DNA of 64,000 nucleotides, from positions 1 to 64,000 of the forward strand of contig CAJNDO010000008.1 in the NCBI GenBank assembly GCA_905221545.1, written 5' to 3'. The translations under genes were made by a program, and so were the position numbers. Positions 1 to 9,987 of this stretch are shown piece by piece. Origin of the DNA: a bacterium. Lineage in GTDB: Bacteria; Bacillota; Bacilli; Lactobacillales; Streptococcaceae. Every line of letters starts with the position of its first letter. Position 1 is the first letter of the stretch. Below the pieces are notes generated by a model. The model worked only from the letters and a program-made list of their open reading frames with translations, did no database searches and had not been told where the DNA came from.

Positions 1-4
1 CATC

Positions 5-34
5 AAAAAAGAAAGGACGAAATTTGTCCTTTCT
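5..34 (-). terminator. Rho-independent terminator after dnaJ
   Basis: Read on the minus strand, AGAAAGGAC and GTCCTTTCT form a nine-base-pair stem followed by TTTTTTGATG. It lies just downstream of the dnaJ stop and closes the heat-shock operon. Confidence 0.8.
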
Positions 35-80
35 CGAGCTTAGCTTTTCTTCAACCCACTACAGTTGACAAAGAGCCCTT

Positions 81-1220
81 TTATTCTCCATCAAAAGCAT
101 CTTTAATATGGTCAAAGAAGCCCTTTTTCTTTGGATTGACTTTTAAATCACCTGCAGCTGCGAATTCTTTCAAGGCTGCTTTTTGGCGGTCGTTCAAGCC
201 TGTCGGTGTTACGACATTGACAGTAACGTATTGGTCACCAACCGCACCGCCTCGAAGACTCGGAGCTCCTTTGCCACGTAGACGGAATTTCTTACCAGTC
301 TGAGTTCCCTCTGGGATAACCAATTCAACATCACCGTGAACCGTTGGGATATCAACTGTGTCACCAAGAGCTGCTTGGACAAAGTTAAGGTTGAGATTGT
401 AGAAGATAGTCGTTCCTTCACGTTCAAACTTGTCGCTGGCTTCCACAGAAACTACTACATACAAGTCACCATAAGGTCCACCGTTAAATCCAGCCTCACC
501 TTGACCAGCTAGACGAATTTGTTGACCAGTTTCCACACCAGCAGGAATTTTGACATGTACGCTATGCGCTTGTTTTTCATGCCCTGTTCCGTGACATGTT
601 GTACATGGATCTTTGATTTCTTTTCCGCGACCGTGACAGACATCACAGGTTACTTGGCGACGCATCATACCAAGAGGAGTCTGCGTATCGACATTAATGA
701 CACCAGCGCCATGACAGCGTCCACAAGTGACTGGACTTGTTCCTGGCTTAGCACCTGAGCCATTACATGTACTACAGCTTGCTTCACGATTGTACTTAAC
801 CTCTTTTTCAGCTCCAAAAATAGCTTCTTCAAAGGTCAAGTTCACACGGTATTGGAGGTCATCCCCCTGACGAGGAGCATTTGGATTGCGTGAAGCACCG
901 CCTCCGCCGAAGAAACTTGAGAAAATATCCTCAAAACCACCGAAGCCTCCTGCCCCATTGAAACCGCCAGCTCCACCACCGAAGCCTCCAAAGCCACCAT
1001 TAGCACCAGCCGCACCATATTGGTCATAGGCAGCCCGTTTTTGGTCGTCACTCAAAGTCTCATAGGCTTCCTGAACTTCCTTGTACTTTTCCTCAGCACC
1101 AGGCTCCTTATTGATATCTGGGTGGTATTTTTTGGAAAGCTTACGATAAGCCTTTTTGATCTCGTCTGCTGAAGCGTTTTTTGACACCCCCAGACGATCA
1201 TAAAATTCAGTATTGTTCAT
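81..1220 (-). CDS. dnaJ: Chaperone protein DnaJ (Hsp40)
   Basis: Co-chaperone that delivers unfolded substrates to DnaK and stimulates its ATPase. The 379-residue protein shows the J domain with the HPD tripeptide (YHPDI, about residue 34), a Gly/Phe-rich linker (about 70-110), a cysteine-rich zinc domain with four CxxCxGxG-type repeats ([32 protein letters not shown]) and a C-terminal substrate-binding domain. The start MNNTEF at 1220 is chosen over an upstream ATG at 1283 because it gives the normal family N-terminus. No strong ribosome-binding site is visible before it. It is the last gene of the hrcA-grpE-dnaK-DJ-1-dnaJ cluster, separated from the DJ-1 gene by about 200 bases that contain only weak hairpins. 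Identity is certain from the family features; the exact start is slightly less so. Confidence 0.97.
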   Translation of the reverse strand: MNNTEFYDRLGVSKNASADEIKKAYRKLSKKYHPDINKEPGAEEKYKEVQEAYETLSDDQKRAAYDQYGAAGANGGFGGFGGGAGGFNGAGGFGGFEDIFSSFFGGGGASRNPNAPRQGDDLQYRVNLTFEEAIFGAEKEVKYNREASCSTCNGSGAKPGTSPVTCGRCHGAGVINVDTQTPLGMMRRQVTCDVCHGRGKEIKDPCTTCHGTGHEKQAHSVHVKIPAGVETGQQIRLAGQGEAGFNGGPYGDLYVVVSVEASDKFEREGTTIFYNLNLNFVQAALGDTVDIPTVHGDVELVIPEGTQTGKKFRLRGKGAPSLRGGAVGDQYVTVNVVTPTGLNDRQKAALKEFAAAGDLKVNPKKKGFFDHIKDAFDGE

Positions 1221-1419
1221 ACAAGATACCAAGACCGTAAAATTCGACTGAAAAATAGGAAATCTGACGCTGGAGCGATGCACCTAGACAGATTTCTCTT
1301 TTTTCCGAGAATTTAGGTCGGGTTCAATTCCTTTCTTTTTATATTGAATCAGAAACTTAGGAACTCGTGTTCAGTTACTCGAACACTCTTATTCCTTTCT
1401 ATAATTTATAAGTAAATAT

Positions 1420-2052
1420 TTAGAGGGCATTTTCTATACTCTGTTTCACTTCATCAAACTCTTTGTCCGATAGAGTAAAAATCAAATCCTCTTCTAAGTA
1501 TTCGTTCTGTTCTTTAAAATAGTTGTCCGTATTCTCTGCCAACCCTAAACCGAAAATCACTTTTCTTGCAAACTCTTGATGTGCAAAGCCTATAGCCGTA
1601 ATGATTTGTTTATCTTGAACAACCAGTTTGGGTTGGAAATTCTCACGTGGAAGAAATTCAAAATAGTCAAAGAAGTTTTGCCAAATTCCACCTGTAAATT
1701 TCGTGTCGTTCAACAAGCCTGCTTTCGCCAATAAAAGGGGCGCTGAAGAAATGGCTGCAATTAGGATATCTTGCTCATTAAGACTTCTCAAAAACGAGAT
1801 CAATTTCTCATCTTGTAGAGCAGGACCTATATTTACCATTCCTGGCAAAATCACACAAGAATAATCTTCTATACGGATCTGATCCAATGTTTTCGTCGGT
1901 TGACAGGACAAACCATCCTCAGAGACCACCATCGAATTCTCAGAAGCGACATAATCAATCGTGATATCAAAAGACAGAGCTAAAGTACTCGTTAAAGTGG
2001 TTACCTCATAAAGAGAAAAATTAGGATAAATGATACAAAGTACTTTTTTCAT
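1420..2052 (-). CDS. DJ-1/PfpI family protein
   Basis: A 210-residue protein of the DJ-1/PfpI (class I glutamine amidotransferase-like) superfamily. The N-terminus MKKVLCIIYPNFSLYEV is the typical first strand and loop, and AAISSAPLLLAKAG sits at the nucleophile elbow. At that elbow the residue expected to be the reactive Cys reads as Ser/Ala (ISSAPL), so chaperone, glyoxalase or protease activity by analogy is doubtful. The start at 2052 is supported by AGAGG about nine bases upstream; an ATG at 2061 would touch that site directly. It lies between dnaK and dnaJ, suggesting a stress role by context only. A hairpin terminator precedes it, so it may depend on read-through from dnaK. Substrate unknown. 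Confidence 0.8.
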   Translation of the reverse strand: MKKVLCIIYPNFSLYEVTTLTSTLALSFDITIDYVASENSMVVSEDGLSCQPTKTLDQIRIEDYSCVILPGMVNIGPALQDEKLISFLRSLNEQDILIAAISSAPLLLAKAGLLNDTKFTGGIWQNFFDYFEFLPRENFQPKLVVQDKQIITAIGFAHQEFARKVIFGLGLAENTDNYFKEQNEYLEEDLIFTLSDKEFDEVKQSIENAL

Positions 2053-2073
2053 ACGCAACATCCTCTATTTTAT

Positions 2074-2103
2074 CGAAAAACAGAGGCTGGGTTGCAACCT
2101 CTG
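2074..2103 (-). terminator. Terminator between dnaK and the DJ-1 gene
   Basis: Minus-strand hairpin CAGAGG...CCTCTG (2081-2086 with 2098-2103) followed by GTTTTTCG. It lies just upstream of the DJ-1 ribosome-binding site, so part of the dnaK transcript probably ends here. Confidence 0.6.
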
Positions 2104-2194
2104 GATTTCTTTTTATCATTACTACATTTAGACAAAGCACCTTAGTGATTCGTCATTCTTAGCGACCTCGCTCCCCGATTTTCAAGCTCGGGAT

Positions 2195-2215
2195 AAAACA
2201 GTCCACTGGACTGTT

Positions 2216-2217
<2 letters not shown>
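2195..2217 (-). terminator. Hairpin overlapping the dnaK stop codon
   Basis: AAAACAGTCCA and TGGACTGTTTT (2195-2205, 2207-2217) are perfect 11-base inverted repeats over the dnaK stop codon. The T run is only TTTTAT, so it may be a 3' end stabiliser or a weak terminator. Confidence 0.5.
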
Positions 2218-4054
<1,837 letters not shown>

Positions 4055-4074
4055 TTAGTTAATTTTCTATTTTT

Positions 4075-4209
4075 GATATTTCCCTTAAGTGGTGGGGACG
4101 TGAGCAACTCCCTTCGGGATTTCATCACTTATTTTTGAGCCTATTGTCTCAAAAATCCCCTGTTTCAGTAGCAGAAGCTACTGAAACTTTCACCACGGCT
4201 GGAAATATC
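4075..4209. repeat. Folded 135-bp inverted-repeat element in the grpE-dnaK spacer
   Basis: The element is bounded by perfect 9-base inverted repeats GATATTTCC (4075-4083) and GGAAATATC (4201-4209). A second inner pair is GTGGTG/CACCAC (4089-4094, 4191-4196). Inside are two perfect hairpins: ATTTTTGAG/CTCAAAAAT (4131-4139, 4148-4156) and GTTTCAGTAGC/GCTACTGAAAC with an AGAA loop (about 4162-4187). A smaller TCCC-TTC-GGGA hairpin lies near 4109. A separate GCAAGCC/GGCTTGC hairpin follows at 4216-4232. On either strand it would form a compact multibranch structure. It could be a MITE-like insertion or a structured operon-internal RNA; I do not recognise the family. Confidence 0.6.
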
Positions 4210-4289
4210 TTCCTTGCAAGCCTCCGGCTTGCCTCTTATCTTTCTTCATAGTTTAGTGTCGTTTCGGACAAGTTTTTTAGTTCTATTGC

Positions 4290-4814
4290 CTAGTTGTAAA
4301 CAACTACCATGGCTGGGCGTAGGATGCGATCATGGAGCTTGTAGCCTTTTTGGAAGACTTGGGCGATGGTATCTGCTGGGTGGTCATCGTCTGCTGGGAG
4401 AGTTTGGATGGCCATATGGTAGTTATGGTCAAATTCACCGTCAGCTGCGATTTCTTCGATTCCTTCTTCCTTCAAAGCGTGAATCAAACTTTCTTGCACC
4501 ATCTCCAATCCTTTTTTGACGTCGTCTGTCAAACCTTCAACTGCAAGTGCACGTTCAAGGTTATCCAAAGAAGGGAGAATCGCTTTTGCCAAGTCCTGAC
4601 TACGATAACGTTGCAAGTTTTGGCGCTCTTCATTGGCACGACGTTGGATATTTTGCATTTCTGCATGAGCGCGAAGGTATTTGTTTTCGAACTCATCTGC
4701 ACGTTCATTTGCCAAGTCCAACTCAGACTTCTCAGGAGTTGTTTCTTCTACCGTTTCCACAAATTCCTCTTCTTGGACTTCTTCTACTTCTTCATTTTTT
4801 ATATCTTGGGCCAT
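4290..4814 (-). CDS. grpE: GrpE nucleotide-exchange factor
   Basis: Thermosensor and nucleotide-exchange factor that releases ADP from DnaK. The 174-residue protein has an acidic unstructured N-terminus rich in E and V, a long helix beginning near [19 protein letters not shown], and the conserved C-terminal beta-domain ending in [14 protein letters not shown]. The start [10 protein letters not shown] at 4814 is fixed by AGGAGG six bases upstream; an in-frame ATG at 4838 lies before that site. It follows hrcA closely and is separated from dnaK by the folded 250-base spacer. Family assignment is secure. Confidence 0.97.
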   Translation of the reverse strand: MAQDIKNEEVEEVQEEEFVETVEETTPEKSELDLANERADEFENKYLRAHAEMQNIQRRANEERQNLQRYRSQDLAKAILPSLDNLERALAVEGLTDDVKKGLEMVQESLIHALKEEGIEEIAADGEFDHNYHMAIQTLPADDDHPADTIAQVFQKGYKLHDRILRPAMVVVYN

Positions 4815-4840
4815 TTTCGCCTCCTTTAATGATTTCAATC

Positions 4841-5875
4841 TTAATGTACTTCGTAATGATTACTGCTGAGATAGCGGTAAAAATCTGTCAACTTCATGGT
4901 CAAAACACGGTTGACCACATTGACTTGGTTGATTAGTTGCTGATAATCCAGATTGACTGGACCGATAATCGCTAGAATTCCAACTCCCCGATAAGGGATA
5001 AGGAATTTACTACTAATCACCGCTAGGTCAGCTAAACAAGACTCTTGACTGTCCGCAACACGGACATTTTGCATCTGATCTTCATGCAGCCCTTCACGAA
5101 TCTCCAAGGCAACCTTTTGCGGTTGGTCAAAGAACTGATAGGCTGCCAGATTGGCAAAATTCAAGAGATTGACCTTGCCTGCTACCACGATATTTTCGTT
5201 GAACATTTCCTTAAAGATGTGTTCAAAGAGATCGATAACATTATCCGTTGTTGTGAAATAACGCTGGATAATCTGCGGAATCTCCGTCCGAATCTTGTAG
5301 TGAATATCTAGAACGGTGTGACCGAGGAAACGTTCCTGAATGATTGCCTTCAGTTTCAGCAAATCTTCCTGCAAGAAGTTCCTTGGAATCAGAAACTGAC
5401 TGGTAACCGTTCGGGACTCGTCTAGTGTGAACACTGCCAAGGCTGTATGTTGCCCCAAAACAACGATATCAAAGGCTGTCAACCGTTGCCTGCTCGGCTC
5501 AACATCCAGTGCTACTACCGTACAGCCACTCAAGTCTGTTAGTAGATTAGCAGCCTCTTGCAGAATATCCTCCAATTTGAAGAATTCCTGATCAAAGGCT
5601 TTGACAATCTCGTATACCTCATTTTCAGCCAGTCGGTCAAAATCCAGTGAGTGTTTCACATAGTACTGAAACCCAGCAACACTTGGCATCCGACCACTTG
5701 AAGTATGAGCCTTCTCAAGCAAACCTTGCTTTTCTAGAGCCGCCATGTCATTACGAATGGTTGCACTGCTAGAGTTAATAGACTCTTGCAAGGCTTTGGA
5801 TCCGACAGGTTCGTGCGTTTTGGTAAAGATGTCAATAATCAGATTTAAAATATCCTGCTGACGCTCTGTAACCAT
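4841..5875 (-). CDS. hrcA: Heat-inducible transcription repressor HrcA
   Basis: Repressor that binds CIRCE operators and is kept active by GroEL in characterised bacteria. The 344-residue protein has an N-terminal winged helix ([16 protein letters not shown], then [20 protein letters not shown] as recognition region). An insertion and dimerisation GAF-like domain follow, with the family sequence [20 protein letters not shown] near the end. The start ATG at 5875 has AGAGGAG about seven bases upstream. The earlier in-frame ATG at 5917 would place the first CIRCE inside the coding region and is rejected. It is the first gene of the operon and sits directly below its own operators, so autoregulation is expected. 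Confidence 0.97.
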   Translation of the reverse strand: MVTERQQDILNLIIDIFTKTHEPVGSKALQESINSSSATIRNDMAALEKQGLLEKAHTSSGRMPSVAGFQYYVKHSLDFDRLAENEVYEIVKAFDQEFFKLEDILQEAANLLTDLSGCTVVALDVEPSRQRLTAFDIVVLGQHTALAVFTLDESRTVTSQFLIPRNFLQEDLLKLKAIIQERFLGHTVLDIHYKIRTEIPQIIQRYFTTTDNVIDLFEHIFKEMFNENIVVAGKVNLLNFANLAAYQFFDQPQKVALEIREGLHEDQMQNVRVADSQESCLADLAVISSKFLIPYRGVGILAIIGPVNLDYQQLINQVNVVNRVLTMKLTDFYRYLSSNHYEVH

Positions 5876-5901
5876 CTCATCACTCCTCTCTGTCTGATCA
5901 A

Positions 5902-5928
5902 TTAGCACTCGATACATCCAAGTGCTAA
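5902..5928. promoter_or_regulatory. CIRCE operator 1 (HrcA site)
   Basis: TTAGCACTC, nine bases, then AAGTGCTAA. This matches the CIRCE consensus with one arm mismatch. It lies downstream of the -10 box, between promoter and hrcA start. Confidence 0.9.
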
Positions 5929-5939
5929 CTCATGATTCT

Positions 5940-5967
5940 ATTATACACCCTTAGAAGAGAATGTCAA
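5940..5967 (-). promoter_or_regulatory. Promoter of the hrcA-grpE-dnaK operon
   Basis: On the minus strand TTGACA (5967-5962) and TATAAT (5945-5940) are separated by 16 bases. Both hexamers are perfect. It is flanked on each side by a CIRCE element, fitting repression by steric block. Confidence 0.92.
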
Positions 5968-5984
5968 GATAAAAACTCAAAAAA

Positions 5985-6011
5985 TTAGCACTCTTTTATC
6001 AAGAGTGCTAA
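5985..6011. promoter_or_regulatory. CIRCE operator 2 (HrcA site), perfect
   Basis: TTAGCACTC, nine-base spacer, GAGTGCTAA: exact CIRCE consensus. It lies upstream of the -35 box of the hrcA operon promoter. Confidence 0.95.
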
Positions 6012-6030
6012 AAATCGGTCTGAAGACCTA

Positions 6031-6060
6031 GAAAAAAGACTACCCTCAGGCAATCTTTCT
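6031..6060 (-). terminator. Terminator after glnA
   Basis: Minus strand AGATTGCC-TGA-GGGTAGTCT hairpin (eight pairs with G-U wobbles) followed by TTTTTTC, immediately downstream of the glnA stop. Confidence 0.7.
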
Positions 6061-6072
6061 TCTATATTAGTA

Positions 6073-7419
6073 TTAGTAAAGGTCTAAATAGTTATCAATT
6101 TCCCATTGTGAAACGAAGGTTGCATAACTTGCCCATTCGATTCGTTTGGCTTCAAGGAAACTAGTATAGATGTGTTCTCCGAGAGCTGCTCTGACAACTT
6201 CATCTTCTGTCAAAGCCTTCAAAGCGTTGTGAAGAGTTGATGGAAGGTCTGTAATTCCAGCTTCCTTACGCTCTTCTGCTGTCATGATGTAGATATTTTC
6301 TTCGATAGGAGCTGGTGCTTCGATTTTATTTTCAATACCATGCAAACCAACTTCCAAAAGAACCGCCATAGCGATGTATGGGTTTGCCATTGGGTCCACT
6401 GAACGCAACTCAAGACGAGTTCCCATACCACGTGAAGCAGGCACGCGCACAAGCGGTGAACGGTTACGGCCAGCCCAAGCAATGTAAACAGGAGCTTCAT
6501 AACCTGGAACCAAACGTTTGTATGAGTTAACCGTTGGGTTCATGATAGCAGTATAGTTGTAAGCATGCTTAATCAAACCGCCAAGGAAATGGTAGGCCGT
6601 TTCTGACAACTGCATTCCTTTTGGATCATTTGGATCAAAGAAGGCATTATTTCCTTCTGCATCAAACAAGGACATATTACAGTGCATACCTGATCCAGCA
6701 ATACCAAATTTCGGTTTAGCCATAAAGGTTGCGTAAAGGCCATGTTTTCGAGCAATGGTTTTAACAACTAGCTTAAAGATTTGAATCTTATCACAAGCAC
6801 GGAGAACTTCATCGTACTTAAAGTCAATCTCATGTTGCCCAACCGCAACCTCGTGGTGACTGGCTTCTACTTCAAATCCCATTTTGGTCAAGACATTGAC
6901 AATCTCACGACGCGTATTGTCCGCAAGGTCAGTAGGCGCCAAATCAAAGTAGCCACCCTTGTCATTTACTTCAAGTGTTGGGTCACCATTTTCATCCAAC
7001 TTAAATAGGAAGAATTCTGGCTCTGGACCAAGGTTGAAAGATTTGAATCCTACTTCTTCCATGTGACGAAGAGCACGCTTCAAATTGCCACGAGGGTCAC
7101 CCGCAAATGGTTCACCTTCTGTTGTATAGACATCACAGATCAAACCTGCAACACTTCCATTTTCATCTCCCCAAGGGAAGACTGTCCATGTATCCAAGTC
7201 TGGGTACAAGTACATATCTGACTCATTGATACGTACAAAACCTTCAATAGAAGATCCATCAAACATCGCCTTGTTTGACAAGACTTTATCTAACTGTTCA
7301 TCTGTAGCAGGAATTTCGACGTTTTTCATGGTTCCCAAAATATCTGAGAACATAAGACGAATAAAGGTAACATTTTTTTCCTTGACTTCACGACGAATAT
7401 CTGCAGCTGTGATTGGCAT
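6073..7419 (-). CDS. glnA: Type I glutamine synthetase
   Basis: Converts glutamate, ammonia and ATP to glutamine, the main ammonium-assimilation step. The 448-residue length and the GSI-alpha features fit the Gram-positive enzyme. Visible motifs are DGSSIEGF (N-terminal beta-grasp), the catalytic strand [16 protein letters not shown] (about 192-207), MHCNMSLF and the ATP-binding loop [26 protein letters not shown] lies upstream of ATG 7419. It is second in the glnRA operon, 36 bases after glnR, and hence controlled by the GlnR operator upstream. In this family the enzyme in its feedback-inhibited form activates GlnR; that step is known biology, not visible here. Confidence 0.98.
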   Translation of the reverse strand: MPITAADIRREVKEKNVTFIRLMFSDILGTMKNVEIPATDEQLDKVLSNKAMFDGSSIEGFVRINESDMYLYPDLDTWTVFPWGDENGSVAGLICDVYTTEGEPFAGDPRGNLKRALRHMEEVGFKSFNLGPEPEFFLFKLDENGDPTLEVNDKGGYFDLAPTDLADNTRREIVNVLTKMGFEVEASHHEVAVGQHEIDFKYDEVLRACDKIQIFKLVVKTIARKHGLYATFMAKPKFGIAGSGMHCNMSLFDAEGNNAFFDPNDPKGMQLSETAYHFLGGLIKHAYNYTAIMNPTVNSYKRLVPGYEAPVYIAWAGRNRSPLVRVPASRGMGTRLELRSVDPMANPYIAMAVLLEVGLHGIENKIEAPAPIEENIYIMTAEERKEAGITDLPSTLHNALKALTEDEVVRAALGEHIYTSFLEAKRIEWASYATFVSQWEIDNYLDLY

Positions 7420-7455
7420 GAGTTTTCTCCTTAATGTATGACTACTTGCGGTTAC

Positions 7456-7812
7456 CTAACCGCGACCAAAAGGTGACCGTACTGAAGCAAAGCGACCCTG
7501 TTGGAGGAGTTCATTGTGAAGTGCACGACGCACCTCAGTCTGACTCACCGCTTTCTTGGATTTCGCTTCACGTTCAGCATACTTTTTCTTAATGGCAGCG
7601 ATATTATAACCTTCAGAGATATAATCTTTGATTTCAAGCAGACGATCCATGTCATTCAAGGAATACATGCGACGGTTTCCTTCGTTTCGATCAGGTTTAA
7701 TCAACTCTTGATCTTCATAATAACGAATCTGACGCGCCGATAGATCGGTCAACTTCATAACACTGCCGATAGGAAAAACAGCCATATTTCGGCGAAATTC
7801 TTTTTCCTTCAT
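7456..7812 (-). CDS. glnR: MerR-family nitrogen regulator GlnR
   Basis: Repressor of nitrogen-assimilation genes. The 118-residue protein carries a MerR-type winged helix (IGSVMKLTDLSARQIRYYEDQELIKP, then NRRMYSLNDMDRLLEI) and a short C-terminal tail rather than a long effector domain, as in GlnR/TnrA proteins. The start at 7812 has AAGGAAA upstream. It precedes glnA in an operon whose promoter carries a GlnR/TnrA box, so negative autoregulation is expected. Identification is strengthened by the glnA neighbour. Confidence 0.96.
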   Translation of the reverse strand: MKEKEFRRNMAVFPIGSVMKLTDLSARQIRYYEDQELIKPDRNEGNRRMYSLNDMDRLLEIKDYISEGYNIAAIKKKYAEREAKSKKAVSQTEVRRALHNELLQQGRFASVRSPFGRG

Positions 7813-7835
7813 TTACAATTTCCTTCTTTCTGTCT

Positions 7836-7864
7836 ATTATAGTCTAAAAAAAGACAAACGTCAA
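7836..7864 (-). promoter_or_regulatory. glnRA promoter
   Basis: Minus strand TTGACG (7864-7859), 17-base spacer, TATAAT (7841-7836). The GlnR box lies directly upstream of the -35. Confidence 0.85.
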
Positions 7865-7871
7865 TTGATAA

Positions 7872-7888
7872 TGTCATAAAATGTAACA
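7872..7888. promoter_or_regulatory. GlnR/TnrA operator
   Basis: TGTCA-taaaatg-TAACA matches TGTNA-N7-TNACA exactly. It abuts the -35 of the glnRA promoter and begins one base after the stop of the upstream membrane-protein gene. Confidence 0.88.
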
Positions 7889-8416
7889 TTATTTTTCTTT
7901 TTTCTCTAAAAAGAGACGAATACGATCAATATCGTAATTTACGAGAATTGCAACAAAAACTCCCATGAAAGTTTCTGATACACGCGCAAACACGTACAAA
8001 ATTGTTTCACCACTCGGAATTGATAGGGTAATGATTAACATAGCTGCTACACCACCAATAACCCCTGCTTTGTTATTCATGGCTACATTTGTCATAATGG
8101 TTAACATGGTGCAGATTGGGACAACTACCAAGGTCACCCAAAAGGCTTCGTGGAAAAAGGTATTTAATAAGAAGAAGACTAGGGCATAGAGGCCACCGAT
8201 ACTATTTCCTAAAATACGCGAAGTTCCAAAATGAACACTCTTATCAAAACTCTCCCTCAGGCTAAACACAGCTGTCAAAGCACCGATTTGAAGACCTTTC
8301 CAGCCAAAAAAGCCAAAAATCAAGAGAACTAGAAAAACAGCAATACCTGTTTTAAAGGTTCGCATACCAAGTTTAAACTGGGATTTATCGAATTTATATT
8401 TTTTAAAATAACTCAT
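7889..8416 (-). CDS. Aromatic acid exporter-like (FUSC/DUF939-type) membrane protein
   Basis: A 175-residue integral membrane protein with about four hydrophobic segments: TGIAVFLVLLIFGFF, SIGGLYALVFFLL, AFWVTLVVVPICTMLTIM, and VIGGVAAMLIITLSI. A second part resembles the N-terminal membrane domain of the aromatic acid exporter (ArAE/FUSC) family. It lacks the long cytoplasmic C-terminus of larger members, ending after RIRLFLEKKEK. No catalytic motif is seen. It lies between pgk and glnR, on the same strand, but separated from pgk by a terminator. Substrate is unknown; the export role is inferred from the family only. Confidence 0.6.
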   Translation of the reverse strand: MSYFKKYKFDKSQFKLGMRTFKTGIAVFLVLLIFGFFGWKGLQIGALTAVFSLRESFDKSVHFGTSRILGNSIGGLYALVFFLLNTFFHEAFWVTLVVVPICTMLTIMTNVAMNNKAGVIGGVAAMLIITLSIPSGETILYVFARVSETFMGVFVAILVNYDIDRIRLFLEKKEK

Positions 8417-8499
8417 AATCTCAACTTTCTATTTCCATTTTATCATAAATTAGGTGATTTTATGAGTAATAGTTGAGAGGAAACGTTTTTATTTCGAGT

Positions 8500-8530
8500 A
8501 AAAGAAAAGAGGAACTTTCATTCCTCTCTT
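8500..8530 (-). terminator. Terminator after pgk
   Basis: Minus strand AGAGGAA...TTCCTCT hairpin (8521-8527 with 8508-8514) followed by TTTCTTTTAC. Confidence 0.7.
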
Positions 8531-8551
8531 CTTTGATTCATTTAGTAAATC

Positions 8552-9748
8552 TTATTTTTCTGTCAAAGCTGCAAGTCCTGGAAGAACTTTACCTTCAAGA
8601 AGTTCCATTGATGCTCCACCACCAGTAGAGATCCATGAGAACTTGTCTGCACGTCCAAGGTTGATTGCTGCGGCAGCTGAGTCACCACCACCGATGATTG
8701 ATTTAACGCCTGGTTGTTTCACGATAGCGTCCATCACACCGATTGTACCAGCTTGGAAGTCTGGGTTTTCAAATACACCCATAGGTCCGTTCCATACAAC
8801 TGTTTTCGCACCAGTCAAAGCTTCGTCAAATTTAGCGATAGATTTTGGACCGATGTCAAGACCAAGGAAGCCTTCAGAAACTGCTTCACCTTCAGTGTCA
8901 CGCACTTCAGTGTAACCAGCAAATGCGTTAGCTTCTTTAGAATCAACTGGCAAGATCAATTTACCGTTTGCTTTTTCAAGAAGAGCTTTGGCAACATCCA
9001 ATTTGTCTTCTTCTACAAGTGAGTTACCGATTTCGATACCTTGTGCTTTGTAGAATGTGTAAGTCATACCACCACCGATAAGAACTTTATCAGCTTTTTC
9101 AAGCAAGTTTTCGATAACACCAATCTTATCTGAAACTTTTGAACCACCAAGGATCGCTACGAATGGACGTTCTGGAGTTTCAACTGCTTCTTGGATGTAG
9201 GCAATTTCGTTTTCAAGAAGGAAACCAGCAACTGCTTTTTCAACGTTTGCTGAGATACCAACGTTAGATGCGTGTGCACGGTGAGCTGTACCGAATGCAT
9301 CGTTTACGAAGATACCATCTCCAAGTGATGCCCAGTATTTACCAAGTTCAGGATCGTTTTTAGATTCTTTTTTGCCGTCAACATCTTCGTAACGAGTGTT
9401 TTCAACCAAAAGAACTTGTCCATCTTCAAGAGCGTTGATAGCTGCTTCCAATTCAGCACCACGAGTTACACCTGGGAAAACAACATCTTGACCAAGTTTT
9501 GCTGCCAAGTCTGCCGCTACAGGAGCAAGTGATTTACCAGCTTTATCAGCTTCTTCTTTCACACGTCCAAGGTGAGAGAAAAGAATTGCACGTCCACCAT
9601 GTTCGATGATGTACTTAATAGTTGGAAGAGCTGCTGTGATACGGTTGTCGTTAGTGATTACGCCATCTTTCAATGGTACGTTGAAGTCAACACGAACGAG
9701 GACTTTTTTACCTTTCAAGTCAACGTCTTTAACAGTAAGTTTTGCCAT
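8552..9748 (-). CDS. pgk: Phosphoglycerate kinase
   Basis: Glycolytic enzyme that transfers phosphate from 1,3-bisphosphoglycerate to ADP. The 398-residue protein begins with the signature region [16 protein letters not shown]. It has [16 protein letters not shown] (substrate arginines and domain 1), the hinge and nucleotide part [29 protein letters not shown] and the C-terminal GGGDSAAA loop. Codon use is strongly biased, as for a highly expressed gene. It appears monocistronic, with a terminator behind it and an extended -10 promoter in front. Confidence 0.98.
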   Translation of the reverse strand: MAKLTVKDVDLKGKKVLVRVDFNVPLKDGVITNDNRITAALPTIKYIIEHGGRAILFSHLGRVKEEADKAGKSLAPVAADLAAKLGQDVVFPGVTRGAELEAAINALEDGQVLLVENTRYEDVDGKKESKNDPELGKYWASLGDGIFVNDAFGTAHRAHASNVGISANVEKAVAGFLLENEIAYIQEAVETPERPFVAILGGSKVSDKIGVIENLLEKADKVLIGGGMTYTFYKAQGIEIGNSLVEEDKLDVAKALLEKANGKLILPVDSKEANAFAGYTEVRDTEGEAVSEGFLGLDIGPKSIAKFDEALTGAKTVVWNGPMGVFENPDFQAGTIGVMDAIVKQPGVKSIIGGGDSAAAAINLGRADKFSWISTGGGASMELLEGKVLPGLAALTEK

Positions 9749-9784
9749 GTTACAAAAACCCCTTTATTTATTTTATTCGAAACT

Positions 9785-9790
9785 ATTATA
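9785..9790 (-). promoter_or_regulatory. pgk promoter (extended -10)
   Basis: Minus strand TGATATAAT gives an extended -10 (TGn-TATAAT) about 40 bases before pgk. The -35 region (TTCCTT at 17 bases) is weak. Confidence 0.65.
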
Positions 9791-9915
9791 TCACACTTTG
9801 GAAATATAAGGAAAGATTTCACAAGATTTTTCGATATTTAATCTTCATGTTATGTTAGAGTGTATTATTTTTTCTTTTCCTAACGAATTTTCTTTCTAAA
9901 ATCTTAGCTTAACAC

Positions 9916-9944
9916 TTGTTAGATTTACTTTTATCCTTTAAAAT
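9916..9944 (+). promoter_or_regulatory. Promoter of the Na/Pi cotransporter gene
   Basis: TTGTTA (9916-9921), 17-base spacer, TAAAAT (9939-9944), about 40 bases before the ATG. Confidence 0.7.
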
Positions 9945-9987
9945 AGAATAGGAGAAATTCCGTTATTATTTTTCGGAGGAAAAAGAA

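Noticed and set aside
1254..1306. Terminator upstream of dnaJ (GAAATCTG/CAGATTTC)
   Set aside because: The loop is very long and the minus-strand T run poor; listed as weak structure only.
5876..5917. Upstream start for hrcA
   Set aside because: It would place a CIRCE operator inside the coding region and lacks an RBS, while ATG 5875 has a good one.
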